A DNA stretch of 39,110 bases from assembly GCA_903889655.1 (NCBI GenBank), contig CAISYL010000194.1, positions 1 to 39,110 on the forward strand, read 5' to 3'. Below the pieces are notes generated by a model. That model did not search any database. It had not been told where the DNA came from and saw only the letters and a program-made list of their open reading frames with translations. The DNA comes from an uncultured Alphaproteobacteria bacterium. GTDB taxonomy: Bacteria > Pseudomonadota > Alphaproteobacteria > Parvibaculales > Parvibaculaceae. The translations under genes and the position numbers were made by a program. Shown piece after piece: positions 18,694-29,027 of this stretch (position 1 is the stretch's first letter; each line of letters begins with the position of its first letter).

Positions 18694-19674
18694 ATGCCGC
18701 ATAGAAAAGCTCTCAAGCATATCAGGAAGCTCTGGACGGAGGCTCAATTCCGGCGGGATCTGGCGGTCGGCGCTCTTTCGGTCGTCCTCGCGGTCGGCCT
18801 TGCGCTTTACTGGCGGGCAGGGCATCAGCCGGCCCCGCCGCCACCTGCCGGGCCCCGGGTGCCGATCGAAGGGCACGAGACGCCACCACCACCGGTGCTG
18901 CCGCCCCAGGCCGCCATTGAAGCGCCCGCGCCGGTCAAGCCGGTGCCTGTCGAGCAGCCGGCCTGGAAGCGCAATGCTGTCGTTCTGGCGACACCGCCCC
19001 AAGCGCCGATGATCGCCATCGTACTCGACGACATGGGACCGAACCGCAAGGGCACCGAGCGCGCGCTCGATTTGCCGGCGCCGGTCACGTTCTCATTCCT
19101 GCCTTATGCGCCCAAGGTTGCTGCCTTCGTCAAGGCGGCCCGGGACCGCGGCCACGAGATCATCGTTCATGTGCCGATGGAGCCGGTTGGCCATGCCGAT
19201 CCGGGGCCGCATGCGCTGCGCACCGGCGAGACCGACCAGCAGCTCGATGCCGACCTCGTCTGGAACCTCAGCCAGTTCGACGGATATGTCGGTATCAACA
19301 ATCATATGGGCAGCCGCTTCACGGCCGACGCCAAGGGCATGGCGCTCGTCATGAAGACGCTGAAGGCGCGTGGGCTGATGTTCCTCGACTCGCGCACCTC
19401 CGCGCAGACGGAGGCCGCGAATGCCGCGCGCGCGGCCGGCCTTCCCACATTGTCCCGCGACGTCTTCCTCGACAATGACGAGGAGGGCACGGAGGTGACG
19501 GCGGAACTCGGACGGGTGGAGGAGATCGCGCGCAAGCGTGGCGCGGCCATTGCCATCGGCCACCCTCACGCCGTCACGCTCGACATGCTGGAGAAATGGA
19601 TCCCACAAGCCCGCGCCCGCGGCTTCACGCTGGTGCCGCTGACCGCGATCCTGAAATATCACGAGGCGACGTGA
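18694..19674 (+). CDS. Divergent polysaccharide deacetylase family protein (YibQ/DUF610-like)
   Basis: An N-terminally anchored periplasmic protein of 326 residues: a basic cytoplasmic head, one membrane span near residues 22-40 (AVGALSVVLAVGLALYW), a Pro-rich linker (about 45-90) and a catalytic-type NodB-like barrel. Conserved spots are IAIVLDDMG with the Asp pair, EIIVHVPMEP, GINNHMGSRFT and GHPHAVTLD. Its substrate is unknown; relatives are thought to act at the cell envelope. I chose ATG 18694, preceded by CAGGG; a GTG at 18673 without a ribosome binding site would add seven residues. It is transcribed against murI (6-bp gap) and divergently from trpG, splitting the trp genes. Confidence 0.85.
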   Translation: MPHRKALKHIRKLWTEAQFRRDLAVGALSVVLAVGLALYWRAGHQPAPPPPAGPRVPIEGHETPPPPVLPPQAAIEAPAPVKPVPVEQPAWKRNAVVLATPPQAPMIAIVLDDMGPNRKGTERALDLPAPVTFSFLPYAPKVAAFVKAARDRGHEIIVHVPMEPVGHADPGPHALRTGETDQQLDADLVWNLSQFDGYVGINNHMGSRFTADAKGMALVMKTLKARGLMFLDSRTSAQTEAANAARAAGLPTLSRDVFLDNDEEGTEVTAELGRVEEIARKRGAAIAIGHPHAVTLDMLEKWIPQARARGFTLVPLTAILKYHEAT

Positions 19675-19680
19675 CGCCTT

Positions 19681-20478
19681 TCAGGCCGTTGCGATCAATC
19701 CATCGCTCTTGAGAAGAGATGCGAGCGGTGGCGGGACGGGGCGTCCGCTTGTGAAGAGGGCGATGCTCTCGCCGCCCGGTCCCGGTATCGCGCCGTTGAG
19801 GATCGACACGAGCCGCCGCGCGATGGCGGGGGCGGGATCGAGCCATGTCACCGGCCAGGGAGCGACCGCGTTCATCTCTGCGATCAGGAACGGATAATGC
19901 GTGCAGCCGAGCACGACGATGTCGGTGCGCTTGCCGTCGATCTCGACGAAGCAGGGCGCGATTTCTTGACGGATGATCTCGCGGTCGATCGCGACGCCGC
20001 GCAGCAGGTCTTCCGCGATCGTGGCGAGCCGAGGCGCGGCGACGAGCTGGACGCGCGCCGATTGCGCGAAACTCGCGATGAGCTGGCGCGTGTAGTCGCG
20101 CGCGATGGTCGCGGGCGTGCCGAGAACTGCGATGACGCCGGTCTTCGTCTGCTCGGCGGCGGGCTTCACGGCGGGCACGGTGCCGACGAAGGGAATAGCG
20201 AATTTGGCGCGGAGCGGCGGCAGCACAAGCGTCGATGCCGTGTTGCAGGCGATGACGATGGCGGCGGGATCGTGCGTGGCGATAAGGTCGCCCATCAGTC
20301 GCACGATATGCGCACTGAGCTCGTCTTCCTTCCAGTTGCCATAGGGAAAGGCCGCGTCGTCGGCGACATAGACGAGGCGCTGCGTCGGCATCAGCTTGCG
20401 GATGGCGGCGAGCACAGAGAGCCCGCCAATGCCGGAATCGAAAACGAGGACAGGCTTGCCCCCGGGTTCGCCGCTCAC
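19681..20478 (-). CDS. murI: Glutamate racemase
   Basis: Makes D-glutamate for peptidoglycan. The two catalytic cysteines are Cys78 in IACNTAS and Cys192 in GCTHYPF; the N-terminal VFDSGIGGLSVL is also diagnostic. At 265 residues it is normal length. It starts with GTG at 20478, sharing GTGA with the trpE stop, so it is translationally coupled to trpE. The link between amino-acid and cell-wall synthesis looks like plain operon packing. Confidence 0.96.
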   Translation of the reverse strand: MSGEPGGKPVLVFDSGIGGLSVLAAIRKLMPTQRLVYVADDAAFPYGNWKEDELSAHIVRLMGDLIATHDPAAIVIACNTASTLVLPPLRAKFAIPFVGTVPAVKPAAEQTKTGVIAVLGTPATIARDYTRQLIASFAQSARVQLVAAPRLATIAEDLLRGVAIDREIIRQEIAPCFVEIDGKRTDIVVLGCTHYPFLIAEMNAVAPWPVTWLDPAPAIARRLVSILNGAIPGPGGESIALFTSGRPVPPPLASLLKSDGLIATA

Positions 20479-21986
20479 TGCCGTCTCCCGCCTCTCGAAG
20501 CGTAGCGCACAGCTTCCTCGGCCGCACGGAAGAGCGCCTTCGCCTTGTTGACGGTCTCCTGATATTCGCCTTCCGGCGTCGAATCCGCCACGACGCCGCC
20601 TCCCGCCTGAACGTACATCTTGCCGTCCTTGACGATGGCCGTGCGCAGCACGATACAGGTGTCCATCTGCCCCGCCGCCGAGAAGTAGCCGACGCAGCCG
20701 GCATAGGCGCCGCGCTTGTCGAGTTCGAGTTCGTCGATGATTTCCATCGCGCGCACTTTCGGCGCGCCGGATACCGTGCCCGCCGGGAAACCGGCGATCA
20801 ACGCCTCGATGGCATCGTAATGCGGGTCGAGTTCGCCTTCGACATTCGAGACGATGTGAATGAGATGCGATGTGTATTGCAGCGCGAATTTCTCTGTGAC
20901 CTGCACGGTGCCGATCTTCGAAACGCGGCCGACATCGTTGCGTCCGAGATCGAGCAGCATCAGATGCTCGGCGCGCTCCTTCGGGTCGGCAAGCAGTTCC
21001 TCGCCGATTTCGGCGTCCTCGCTCGCATTCTTTCCGCGATGCCGCGTGCCGGCGATCGGACGGATCGTGACCTCATTGTTGCGTACACGGACGAGAATTT
21101 CCGGGCTTGATCCGACGATCGAGAAATTCTCGAAATTGAGGAAATAGAGATAAGGCGACGGGTTAATGCGACGCAACGCGCGGTAGAGCGAGAAGGGCGG
21201 CAGCGTGAACGGCGTCTCGAAACGCTGCGAGAGCACGACCTGGAAGATGTCGCCCGCCGCGATGTAGTCCTTCGCCTTGCGGACCATCTCGTAATAGGTT
21301 TCCTGCGGCGTGTTCGATTTCGGCGCCGGCAGATCGCCGATGTTCTCGATCTGATCGACATGCGGCAGGGAGCGATCGAAATCCGAAACGACATCCGTCA
21401 GGCGTTCCCCGGCGCGCGCATAGGCGGCGCGGGCGCTGACGCCCGGCTCGGGGCGTACCGGCGTCACGATGGTGACTTCGTCCTTCACGGAATCGAAGAC
21501 GGCGATGATCGTCGGACGCAGGAAGAGCCCGTCGGGCAGGCCGAGCCGGTCCGGATTCTGGTTCGGCAGATTTTCGATAAGCCGGATCGTATCGTAGCCC
21601 ATATAGCCGAAGACGCCCGCCGCCATGGGCGGCAGATCGTCGGGCAGCTCGATGCGCGACTCCTCGATCAGCGCGCGCAGCGAGGCGAGCGCGCCGCCGA
21701 CGCTCGGCTCGAAGGCCTGAGTGTCGACCAGAGCCCGGCGATTGATCTCCGGCTTGTCGCCCTGCGTCCGCCAGATCACGTCCGGCTTCAGGCCGATGAT
21801 CGAATAGCGGCCGCGCGTGTCGCCGCCATCGACGGAATCGAGCAGGAAGCTGTTCGGCCGCCCGTCGGCGATTTTCAGCATCGCGGAGACAGGCGTTTCG
21901 AGATCCGCGACGAGCCGCGTCCAGACGACCTGGGCCGCGCCGGAGTTGTAGATGCGCTCGAAATCCGCGAAGGCGGGAAGAATCAT
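20475..21986 (-). CDS. trpE: Anthranilate synthase component I
   Basis: Converts chorismate plus ammonia to anthranilate, the first step of tryptophan synthesis. A chorismate-binding enzyme of 503 residues. The N-terminal LLDSVDGGDTRGRYSIIG is a variant of the LLES feedback motif for tryptophan. The active site includes PSPYLYFL, IAGTRHRGK, LLDLGRNDVGRV and the GAPKVRAMEIIDELE helix. The ATG is 33 bp after ppiD, which leaves no room for a leader peptide; inhibition by tryptophan at the enzyme is the likely control. The stop overlaps the murI start. Confidence 0.97.
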   Translation of the reverse strand: MILPAFADFERIYNSGAAQVVWTRLVADLETPVSAMLKIADGRPNSFLLDSVDGGDTRGRYSIIGLKPDVIWRTQGDKPEINRRALVDTQAFEPSVGGALASLRALIEESRIELPDDLPPMAAGVFGYMGYDTIRLIENLPNQNPDRLGLPDGLFLRPTIIAVFDSVKDEVTIVTPVRPEPGVSARAAYARAGERLTDVVSDFDRSLPHVDQIENIGDLPAPKSNTPQETYYEMVRKAKDYIAAGDIFQVVLSQRFETPFTLPPFSLYRALRRINPSPYLYFLNFENFSIVGSSPEILVRVRNNEVTIRPIAGTRHRGKNASEDAEIGEELLADPKERAEHLMLLDLGRNDVGRVSKIGTVQVTEKFALQYTSHLIHIVSNVEGELDPHYDAIEALIAGFPAGTVSGAPKVRAMEIIDELELDKRGAYAGCVGYFSAAGQMDTCIVLRTAIVKDGKMYVQAGGGVVADSTPEGEYQETVNKAKALFRAAEEAVRYASRGGRRQ

Positions 21987-22019
21987 GACGATACCGGCGG
22001 GGTCAGGGAATGAAGCGCA

Positions 22020-23921
22020 TCATTGCTGGCTGTTATCCGAAGCGATGGCGCGTTCCAGAAGCTTCGTATTGATGTCGACGCCGAGGCTTTTTTCGAGGCT
22101 TGCGACATAGGTCGTGATCATGTCGGTCTGCACCGCATCGAGAAGGTCGGCTTGCAGTTTCTTGTAATCGGCCGATTGCGGATCGGGCTTCGGATCGTTG
22201 ATCGTCTTCACCTGCATCACGAGGAGGCTGTCGCCGAAACCGACAGGGCCATAGGCAAAACCGCCCTGGGGCGCGGCGAAGGCCCGCGTGACGGCCATGC
22301 GCGAGAAGGTGTCGTTTTCCGAGAAACGCTTCAACTCGGGCGAGTCGAGCGTGCTACGGCCGACGCTTGCCGCAAGCTTGTCGAAGCTTTCGCCCTTGTT
22401 GCCGCGCTCGACCAGCGACTGCACCAGCACGTTGAGGTCGGCCTTGCGCTTTTCGGTCTTCCAGAGTTTGACGACGTCGTCGCGCACCTTGGCGAGCGGC
22501 TGCAATTCAGCCGGCTTCACGCTGTCGACGCGGACCCAGTAATAACCGCCATGGCCCGTGTCGCCCGGTGGGATCTGGTCGCCCTGTTCGCTCTTGAAGA
22601 CGGTGTCGAGGAGGTCCTTGTAGTCAGGCAGGCCGTCGATCTTCTTACCGTCCGCAGTGAGGCCTCTCTCGGACACGCCATTGAACTTGACGAGTTTGAG
22701 GCCGTTCTTCGAGGCGATGTCCTCGAGCGACGCGCCGCCGGCGCGCGCGTCCTCGATGGTGTTCTGCACGTCGTAAACGTCGCTCCGCGCCTTGTCGCTG
22801 GCGAGGTCGGCGCGCAGTTTGTCTTTTTCCTGTTCGAAGGTGCTCGCCTTGCCGGGTTCGATCGCCGTCACATGAAGGATGACGGCGCCGAGCGGGCCCT
22901 GAACCGGCTCGCTATATTCGCCGATCTTGAGCGTGAAAGCCGCATCGGCCACCGTCGGAGACACCATCTGGGCGCGGGTAACCGAGCCGAGCGCGACATC
23001 GGATTTCGTCAGCCCGAGTTCGCCGACGATCTTGTCGAGGGACTCGCCCTTCCTGAGACGCGCATCGGCAGCTTTGGCAGCGTCCATCGTCGCGAAGGGA
23101 ATCTGGTCGACGGTGCGCTTCTCCGGCACGTCGAATTCGGCGCGGCGCTGCTCATAAGCCTTCTTCAGCTCATCGTCGGTGATCGAGACGGTCGCCGCGA
23201 GATTGTAAGGTTCGAGCGCCATGACCGTGAAGTCGCGCGTCTCGGGCAGCGTGAAATGGATTGCAGCCTTCTTGTGGTAGGCCTCGAGTGTCTTGTCGTC
23301 GGGGTCCTTGATGTCGCCGACCGCGCTCGGCGGCACGATGATATAGGAGACGACGCGGGTCTCCTGCTGATAGGTCGAAATCGCGTCGAGGAGCGCCGTC
23401 GGCGCCTTCACGCCGGCCGTCAGCACGTCGTTGACCTGGCTGCGCTCCATATAGGCGCGGCGGTCGGCGATGAATGCCTTTTCGGTGAGGCCGGCCTGCT
23501 GCAGCGCCTGACGGAAGGCGGCACGGTCGAAATGACCGAAGCCGCTCTGAAGGCTCGGATCGGAGGCGATGTTGTTTGCCACCGCTTCGTCGCTGACCGC
23601 GAGCTTCATCTGGCGGACGCCGCCATCGAGAGCGGCGAGGGCAATCAGCCGCGTCATGGCTGCATTGACCACGCCATAGGCCTGCGCCTGCGCACGGGTC
23701 AGCGGTTGGCCGAGGCGCTGCGAGAACTGCTTTGTCTGGTTGTCGAGTTCGCGTTCGAACTGCGGAAGCTTGATTTCTTCCTTGCCGACCTTGGCGACGA
23801 CGTCGGTCGAATAGCCGCGGAAGATATCCGCGACGCCCCAGATGCCGAAGCTGATCACCAGAAGGCCCATCAATGCCTTTGCGATCCAGCCGCTGGCGCC
23901 TCTCCTCAGGGTTTCAAGCAT
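22020..23921 (-). CDS. ppiD: Membrane-anchored SurA/PpiD-like peptidyl-prolyl isomerase
   Basis: A periplasmic folding factor tethered to the inner membrane next to the Sec translocon. The 633 residues begin with a short basic head and one membrane span (about 14-33, IAKALMGLLVISFGIWGV), followed by a SurA-N-like helical chaperone region. A parvulin (PPIC) domain follows at about 245-355 (FDVPEKRTVDQIPFATMDAA through GPLGAVILHVTAIEPG), then a long C-terminal chaperone-like part. E. coli PpiD is 623 residues. No strong ribosome binding site is seen before ATG 23921. It is the first gene of the ppiD-trpE-murI unit and diverges from tpiA. Confidence 0.9.
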   Translation of the reverse strand: MLETLRRGASGWIAKALMGLLVISFGIWGVADIFRGYSTDVVAKVGKEEIKLPQFERELDNQTKQFSQRLGQPLTRAQAQAYGVVNAAMTRLIALAALDGGVRQMKLAVSDEAVANNIASDPSLQSGFGHFDRAAFRQALQQAGLTEKAFIADRRAYMERSQVNDVLTAGVKAPTALLDAISTYQQETRVVSYIIVPPSAVGDIKDPDDKTLEAYHKKAAIHFTLPETRDFTVMALEPYNLAATVSITDDELKKAYEQRRAEFDVPEKRTVDQIPFATMDAAKAADARLRKGESLDKIVGELGLTKSDVALGSVTRAQMVSPTVADAAFTLKIGEYSEPVQGPLGAVILHVTAIEPGKASTFEQEKDKLRADLASDKARSDVYDVQNTIEDARAGGASLEDIASKNGLKLVKFNGVSERGLTADGKKIDGLPDYKDLLDTVFKSEQGDQIPPGDTGHGGYYWVRVDSVKPAELQPLAKVRDDVVKLWKTEKRKADLNVLVQSLVERGNKGESFDKLAASVGRSTLDSPELKRFSENDTFSRMAVTRAFAAPQGGFAYGPVGFGDSLLVMQVKTINDPKPDPQSADYKKLQADLLDAVQTDMITTYVASLEKSLGVDINTKLLERAIASDNSQQ

Positions 23922-24170
23922 TGGTGGTCATTTCCGTTTCTGAAGGAGCGGGCCGTTTCCGCAGGCAGGCCGTTTCTTTGGTGTGGCCGGGAACCGGCCT
24001 TTCTGGAAGCGCGGCATGATAGGTGCGGGTCCTTTCTGCCGCAAGCGGGCAAACCCCGCTTTCCGATTGATTTTCCTCGCGAAAACGCGTTGGCGAGGCG
24101 CGGCCACTCTGGTAAATCCGCGGGCGGCCTATTGCAAGTTTAACCGGGCTCCCAAAGGCGGGGATAAGGC
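23922..24170. promoter_or_regulatory. Divergent ppiD/tpiA intergenic region
   Basis: 249 bp with the promoters of both genes. Visible structure: two imperfect copies of GGCCGTTTC (23951 and 23968 regions) and a 6-bp hairpin GGCCGG-GAA-CCGGCC (23985-23999) followed by TTTCT. No gene is recognisable, and I could not assign promoters. Confidence 0.35.
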
Positions 24171-24944
24171 ATGGCGGCAGGAAAGAAAGCACCGCGGATC
24201 ACGGCGTTGGTCGCGGGCAACTGGAAGATGAACGGGTTGAAGGCTTCCCGAAAGGAAGTCTCGGGTCTTGCCCGGCGGCTGGCGAAAGCAGAACGCGTGG
24301 GATGCGACGTGCTGGTCTGTCCGCCGGCAACGCTGATCTCGTTGCTGAAGGAAGAAGCCAAGGGCTCGAAGATCGCCATTGGCGGTCAGGACTGCCACGC
24401 CAACGCGTCGGGCGCCCATACGGGCGACATCAGCGCCGAGATGCTGAAGGATGCGGGCGCAGGCTTCGTCATCGTCGGACATTCGGAGCGCCGGGCCGAT
24501 CACGGGGAAACGGACGCAACCGTCCGGGCCAAAGCGGAAGCTGCGCACCGGGCGGGTCTCGTCGCCATCGTCTGCGTGGGGGAGACCGAGCAGCAGCGCG
24601 ATGCGGGCGAAACCCTCAAGGTGATCGGCGGGCAGCTCGCCGGCTCGCTGACGGATGCCGCAACCGCGAAGACGACCGTGGTCGCCTATGAGCCGGTCTG
24701 GGCGATCGGCACCGGCCGTACCCCGACTGCGGATGACGTCGCCAAGGTCCATGCGGCCATCCGGGAGACCCTGGTCGGGCGGTTCGGGGAAGAGGGCGCC
24801 GCCATGCGCATTCTCTATGGCGGCTCGGTAAAGCCCTCCAATGCGGCCGAGCTTATGGCGGTGCCGAACGTTAACGGTGCTCTGGTCGGCGGCGCCAGTC
24901 TCAAGGCCGAGGACTTTTTCGGCATTATTTCAGCCTATATATGA
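24171..24944 (+). CDS. tpiA: Triosephosphate isomerase
   Basis: Interconverts dihydroxyacetone phosphate and glyceraldehyde 3-phosphate. Full-length TIM barrel of 257 residues with Lys19 in GNWKMNG, His104 in VGHSERR and Glu174 in [11 protein letters not shown], plus the phosphate loop YGGSVKP. GGGGATAAGG precedes ATG 24171. It heads the tpiA-secG-pyrG-kdsA run, which mixes glycolysis, export, CTP and Kdo synthesis in the order common in alphaproteobacteria. Confidence 0.98.
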   Translation: MAAGKKAPRITALVAGNWKMNGLKASRKEVSGLARRLAKAERVGCDVLVCPPATLISLLKEEAKGSKIAIGGQDCHANASGAHTGDISAEMLKDAGAGFVIVGHSERRADHGETDATVRAKAEAAHRAGLVAIVCVGETEQQRDAGETLKVIGGQLAGSLTDAATAKTTVVAYEPVWAIGTGRTPTADDVAKVHAAIRETLVGRFGEEGAAMRILYGGSVKPSNAAELMAVPNVNGALVGGASLKAEDFFGIISAYI

Positions 24945-24987
24945 CGCAGCGCCGCGGGGCTGGAAACGCAGGCCCGCATGCGCTACA

Positions 24988-25021
24988 AACCGCCCCGTCG
25001 GCCGGCCCTTACGGGGCGGTT
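24988..25021 (+). other. 11-bp hairpin between tpiA and secG
   Basis: AACCGCCCCGT and ACGGGGCGGTT pair perfectly around a 12-base loop. No T-run follows, so it is not a full intrinsic terminator. It may stabilise the tpiA message or damp read-through into secG. Confidence 0.5.
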
Positions 25022-25061
25022 ACGCCATGACCAGTACGAACAGATCGGATTCCGCCCCGCC

Positions 25062-25460
25062 ATGACTACCATCCTCCTGATTATCCATCTGATGGTTGCG
25101 GTGGCACTCGTCGCCCTTGTGCTGCTTCAGCGTTCCGAAGGCGGTGCGCTGGGTATCGGCGGCGGTGGTGGCGGTCTGATGACGGGGCGCGGCGCGGGCA
25201 ATGCCTTGACTCGGGCGACGGCGGTGGCGGCAGCCCTGTTCTTTGCGACCAGCCTCAGCCTCGTCGTGATCGCCTCGCGGAGCGGCACGGGCGGCTCCGT
25301 GCTCGACCGTATTGCTCCGCCTCCGGTGAGCAGCCAGGGACCGGTGGTCCCGCCGCCGCCCGGCTCGGGCCTCGACCAGACGGGGAAACCGGCTCAAACC
25401 GGCACAACGCCGGCCGCTCCGGCGGCGCCCAGCGAGCCGAGCGTTCCGCGCGCGCAATAA
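25062..25460 (+). CDS. secG: Preprotein translocase subunit SecG
   Basis: Small inner-membrane subunit that assists SecYE. Two membrane spans are visible: about 2-20 (TTILLIIHLMVAVALVALVL) and about 50-72 (ALTRATAVAAALFFATSLSLV), joined by LLQRSEGGALGIGGGGGGLM, the family signature. The C-terminal tail (about 85-132) is Pro/Ala/Gly-rich, as is common in alphaproteobacterial SecG. ATG 25062 gives 132 residues; the frame is open upstream, but only this start gives the SecG N-terminus. Confidence 0.94.
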   Translation: MTTILLIIHLMVAVALVALVLLQRSEGGALGIGGGGGGLMTGRGAGNALTRATAVAAALFFATSLSLVVIASRSGTGGSVLDRIAPPPVSSQGPVVPPPPGSGLDQTGKPAQTGTTPAAPAAPSEPSVPRAQ

Positions 25461-25520
25461 AAGAACTCGCCCTGGTTCGCCGGGGCACACGACCCACAGT
25501 TATTTTCGTCAGGCGGCCTC

Positions 25521-25553
25521 ACGATGATCGTTTGGCGATCCGAATCGTTTTTT
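25521..25553 (+). terminator. Probable intrinsic terminator after secG
   Basis: ACGATGATCG pairs with CGATC and ATCGT (10 pairs, 3-base bulge, loop TTTGG) and is followed at once by six T residues (25548-25553). A smaller hairpin with a TTCG loop (25469-25486) stands closer to the secG stop. If this ends the tpiA-secG message, pyrG must have a promoter in or after it. Confidence 0.65.
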
Positions 25554-25568
25554 GTTGGTGTACTTTAA

Positions 25569-27203
<1,635 letters not shown>

Positions 27204-27211
27204 GTCATTTC

Positions 27212-28045
27212 ATGCAGGCGAATGCAGTCGTCAGAGTCGGCAATCTCGAAATTGGCAACGACAAGCCCTTCACGTTGATTGCGGGCCCCTGTCAGCTTGA
27301 GACGCGGCAGCACGCCTTCGACATGGCGGGCGGCATCAAGGAGATCACGGACAGGCTCGGGATCGGCCTCATCTACAAGACGTCCTTCGACAAGGCGAAC
27401 CGCACCAGCCGCAATGCCAAGCGCGGTCTCGGGCTCGAGCTCGCGATGCCGATCTTCGAGGATCTGCGCAAGGAATTCGGCGTGCCGGTTCTGACCGACG
27501 TGCATGAGCGCGAGCAATGCGCGGAAGTCGCGGGTTCGGTCGATGTGCTGCAAATCCCCGCGTTTCTTTGCCGCCAGACCGATCTTCTCGAAGCGGCCGC
27601 GCAGACGGGCCTCGCCGTCAACGTCAAGAAGGGACAATTCCTCGCGCCCTGGGACATGAAGAACGTCGTTGCGAAGATCGTCGATGCCGGCAATCCCAAT
27701 GTCCTCGCGACGGAGCGTGGCGTCAGCTTCGGCTACAACACGCTGGTCAACGACATGCGCGCGATCCCCATCATGAAGGAGCAGTGCGCATGCCCCGTGG
27801 TGATCGACGCCACGCATTCGGTGCAGCAGCCCGGAGGGCAGGGCAACGCATCCGGTGGCGACCGCCGCATGGTGCCCTATATCGCGCGGGCGGCAGTTTC
27901 TCTCGGTGTCGGCGCCGTCTTCATCGAGACGCATGAAGACCCGGACAATGCGCCTTCCGATGGGCCGAACATGGTGAAGCTGACGGAACTGGAGGCACTG
28001 CTTGCCAATCTCCAGAAGTTCGACCGATTAGCCAAAGCAGCCTGA
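27212..28045 (+). CDS. kdsA: 3-deoxy-8-phosphooctulonate (Kdo-8-P) synthase
   Basis: Condenses phosphoenolpyruvate and arabinose 5-phosphate to Kdo 8-phosphate for the inner core of lipopolysaccharide. A 277-residue TIM barrel with IAGPCQLETRQHAFD, YKTSFDKANRTS, VLQIPAFLCRQTDLL and FIETHEDPDNAPSDGP. ATG 27212 is 8 bp after pyrG and has AGG nearby; the longer frame upstream only overlaps pyrG. In many relatives eno follows, but here eno is 8.7 kb away. Confidence 0.97.
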   Translation: MQANAVVRVGNLEIGNDKPFTLIAGPCQLETRQHAFDMAGGIKEITDRLGIGLIYKTSFDKANRTSRNAKRGLGLELAMPIFEDLRKEFGVPVLTDVHEREQCAEVAGSVDVLQIPAFLCRQTDLLEAAAQTGLAVNVKKGQFLAPWDMKNVVAKIVDAGNPNVLATERGVSFGYNTLVNDMRAIPIMKEQCACPVVIDATHSVQQPGGQGNASGGDRRMVPYIARAAVSLGVGAVFIETHEDPDNAPSDGPNMVKLTELEALLANLQKFDRLAKAA

Positions 28046-28082
28046 CGCAGAACTGTCATGTGAAGCGATATAAAATTCACGA

Positions 28083-29009
28083 ATGGACGAGATCGCTTCA
28101 CAATTCAGCTTCGCCTCCCCGGAAGACGGTCCGATCCGTCGGGCCTTGATCCGGCTGGTCGAAAGGCTGACCGGACAACCCAAGCTTCTCGAAATCTATC
28201 TGGACAATCTGCTTCATCCGGTTCCCGGCGAGAGTTTCTTCGACGCTGCGCTGAGACGGCTTGGGCTGCAAGTCCAATACGACGCGGCGCAGCTCGCCGG
28301 TGTTCCGCAGACGGGGCCGCTCGTCTTCGTGTCGAATCATCCCTATGGCGTGCTCGATGGGCTGGTCGCCTGCGCGCTTGCGCATCGGGCCCGGCCGGAC
28401 TTCAAGATACTCATCAATTCGATCCTGACGCGGCCACCCGAAATGGCGGCTTATTCGCTGCCGATCGATTTTCGCGACGTGCCGGAAGCCATCGAAACCA
28501 ATCTGCGTACCCGTGCCGAAGCCCGTAGACATCTCGCCGAAGGCGGCGCGCTCCTGATTTTTCCGAGCGGCACGGTTTCGACGCGTATCTCGCTCTTCGG
28601 CGCCCCGCCAGCGGCCGATCCGGCCTGGAAACCTTTCGTCGCGCAACTCGTGCAACGGAGCGGTGCCGGTGTTGTGCCGTTCTATTTCGAGGGCGAGAAC
28701 AGCTGGGCATTTCACGCGGCGAGCCACATGAGCCTGACCTTGCGTCTCGCGCTGCTCTTCAACGAAGTGCAGTCGCGCATCGGCAGCTCGATGTCGGTAA
28801 AGATTGGCGATCTTGTTTCGAGCGAGGCGCTTGAGCGGATCGGCGGGCGTTATGCCGTCGCGCAATATCTGCGTGCGCTCACCTATCGAACCGGGGGACG
28901 GGATACTCCCGGGCAGTTCGGGCCGCGCCTTGCGCGACGACTCGGGCTCGACCTACCGCCGGCAATAGACGCGCCGGATCGCTTCGAGAGGCTGCGTGCC
29001 GCTTATTGA
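28083..29009 (+). CDS. PlsC-like lysophospholipid acyltransferase family protein
   Basis: A 308-residue acyltransferase of the PlsC/LPLAT superfamily. The catalytic motif is NHPYGVLDG (His86 and Asp92, an HX5D spacing as in the hemolysin/ornithine-lipid acyltransferase branch). The second conserved block is IFPSGTVS (about 159-166). No clear membrane span is seen apart from the moderately hydrophobic PLVFVSNHPYGVLDGLVACALA. The substrate may be a glycerophospholipid, an ornithine lipid or lipid A. It lies 37 bp after kdsA, and no Shine-Dalgarno sequence precedes ATG 28083; TATAAA at 28069-28074 suggests its own promoter and an almost leaderless message. Confidence 0.85.
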   Translation: MDEIASQFSFASPEDGPIRRALIRLVERLTGQPKLLEIYLDNLLHPVPGESFFDAALRRLGLQVQYDAAQLAGVPQTGPLVFVSNHPYGVLDGLVACALAHRARPDFKILINSILTRPPEMAAYSLPIDFRDVPEAIETNLRTRAEARRHLAEGGALLIFPSGTVSTRISLFGAPPAADPAWKPFVAQLVQRSGAGVVPFYFEGENSWAFHAASHMSLTLRLALLFNEVQSRIGSSMSVKIGDLVSSEALERIGGRYAVAQYLRALTYRTGGRDTPGQFGPRLARRLGLDLPPAIDAPDRFERLRAAY

Positions 29010-29027
29010 AACTGCCCGACATCCGGT

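Noticed and set aside
21987-22019. trp leader peptide/attenuator before trpE
   Set aside because: Only 33 bp separate ppiD and trpE; no room for a leader peptide and paired hairpins.
23985-23999. Hairpin GGCCGG-GAA-CCGGCC with TTTCT as a terminator
   Set aside because: No plus-strand gene ends upstream of it; it lies in a divergent promoter region, and the T-run is weak.
22023-24143. Long plus-strand open frame antisense to ppiD (about 700 codons)
   Set aside because: Arg/His/Leu/Asp-rich shadow typical of G+C-rich DNA, with no recognisable domain; the opposite strand encodes a clear PpiD-like protein.
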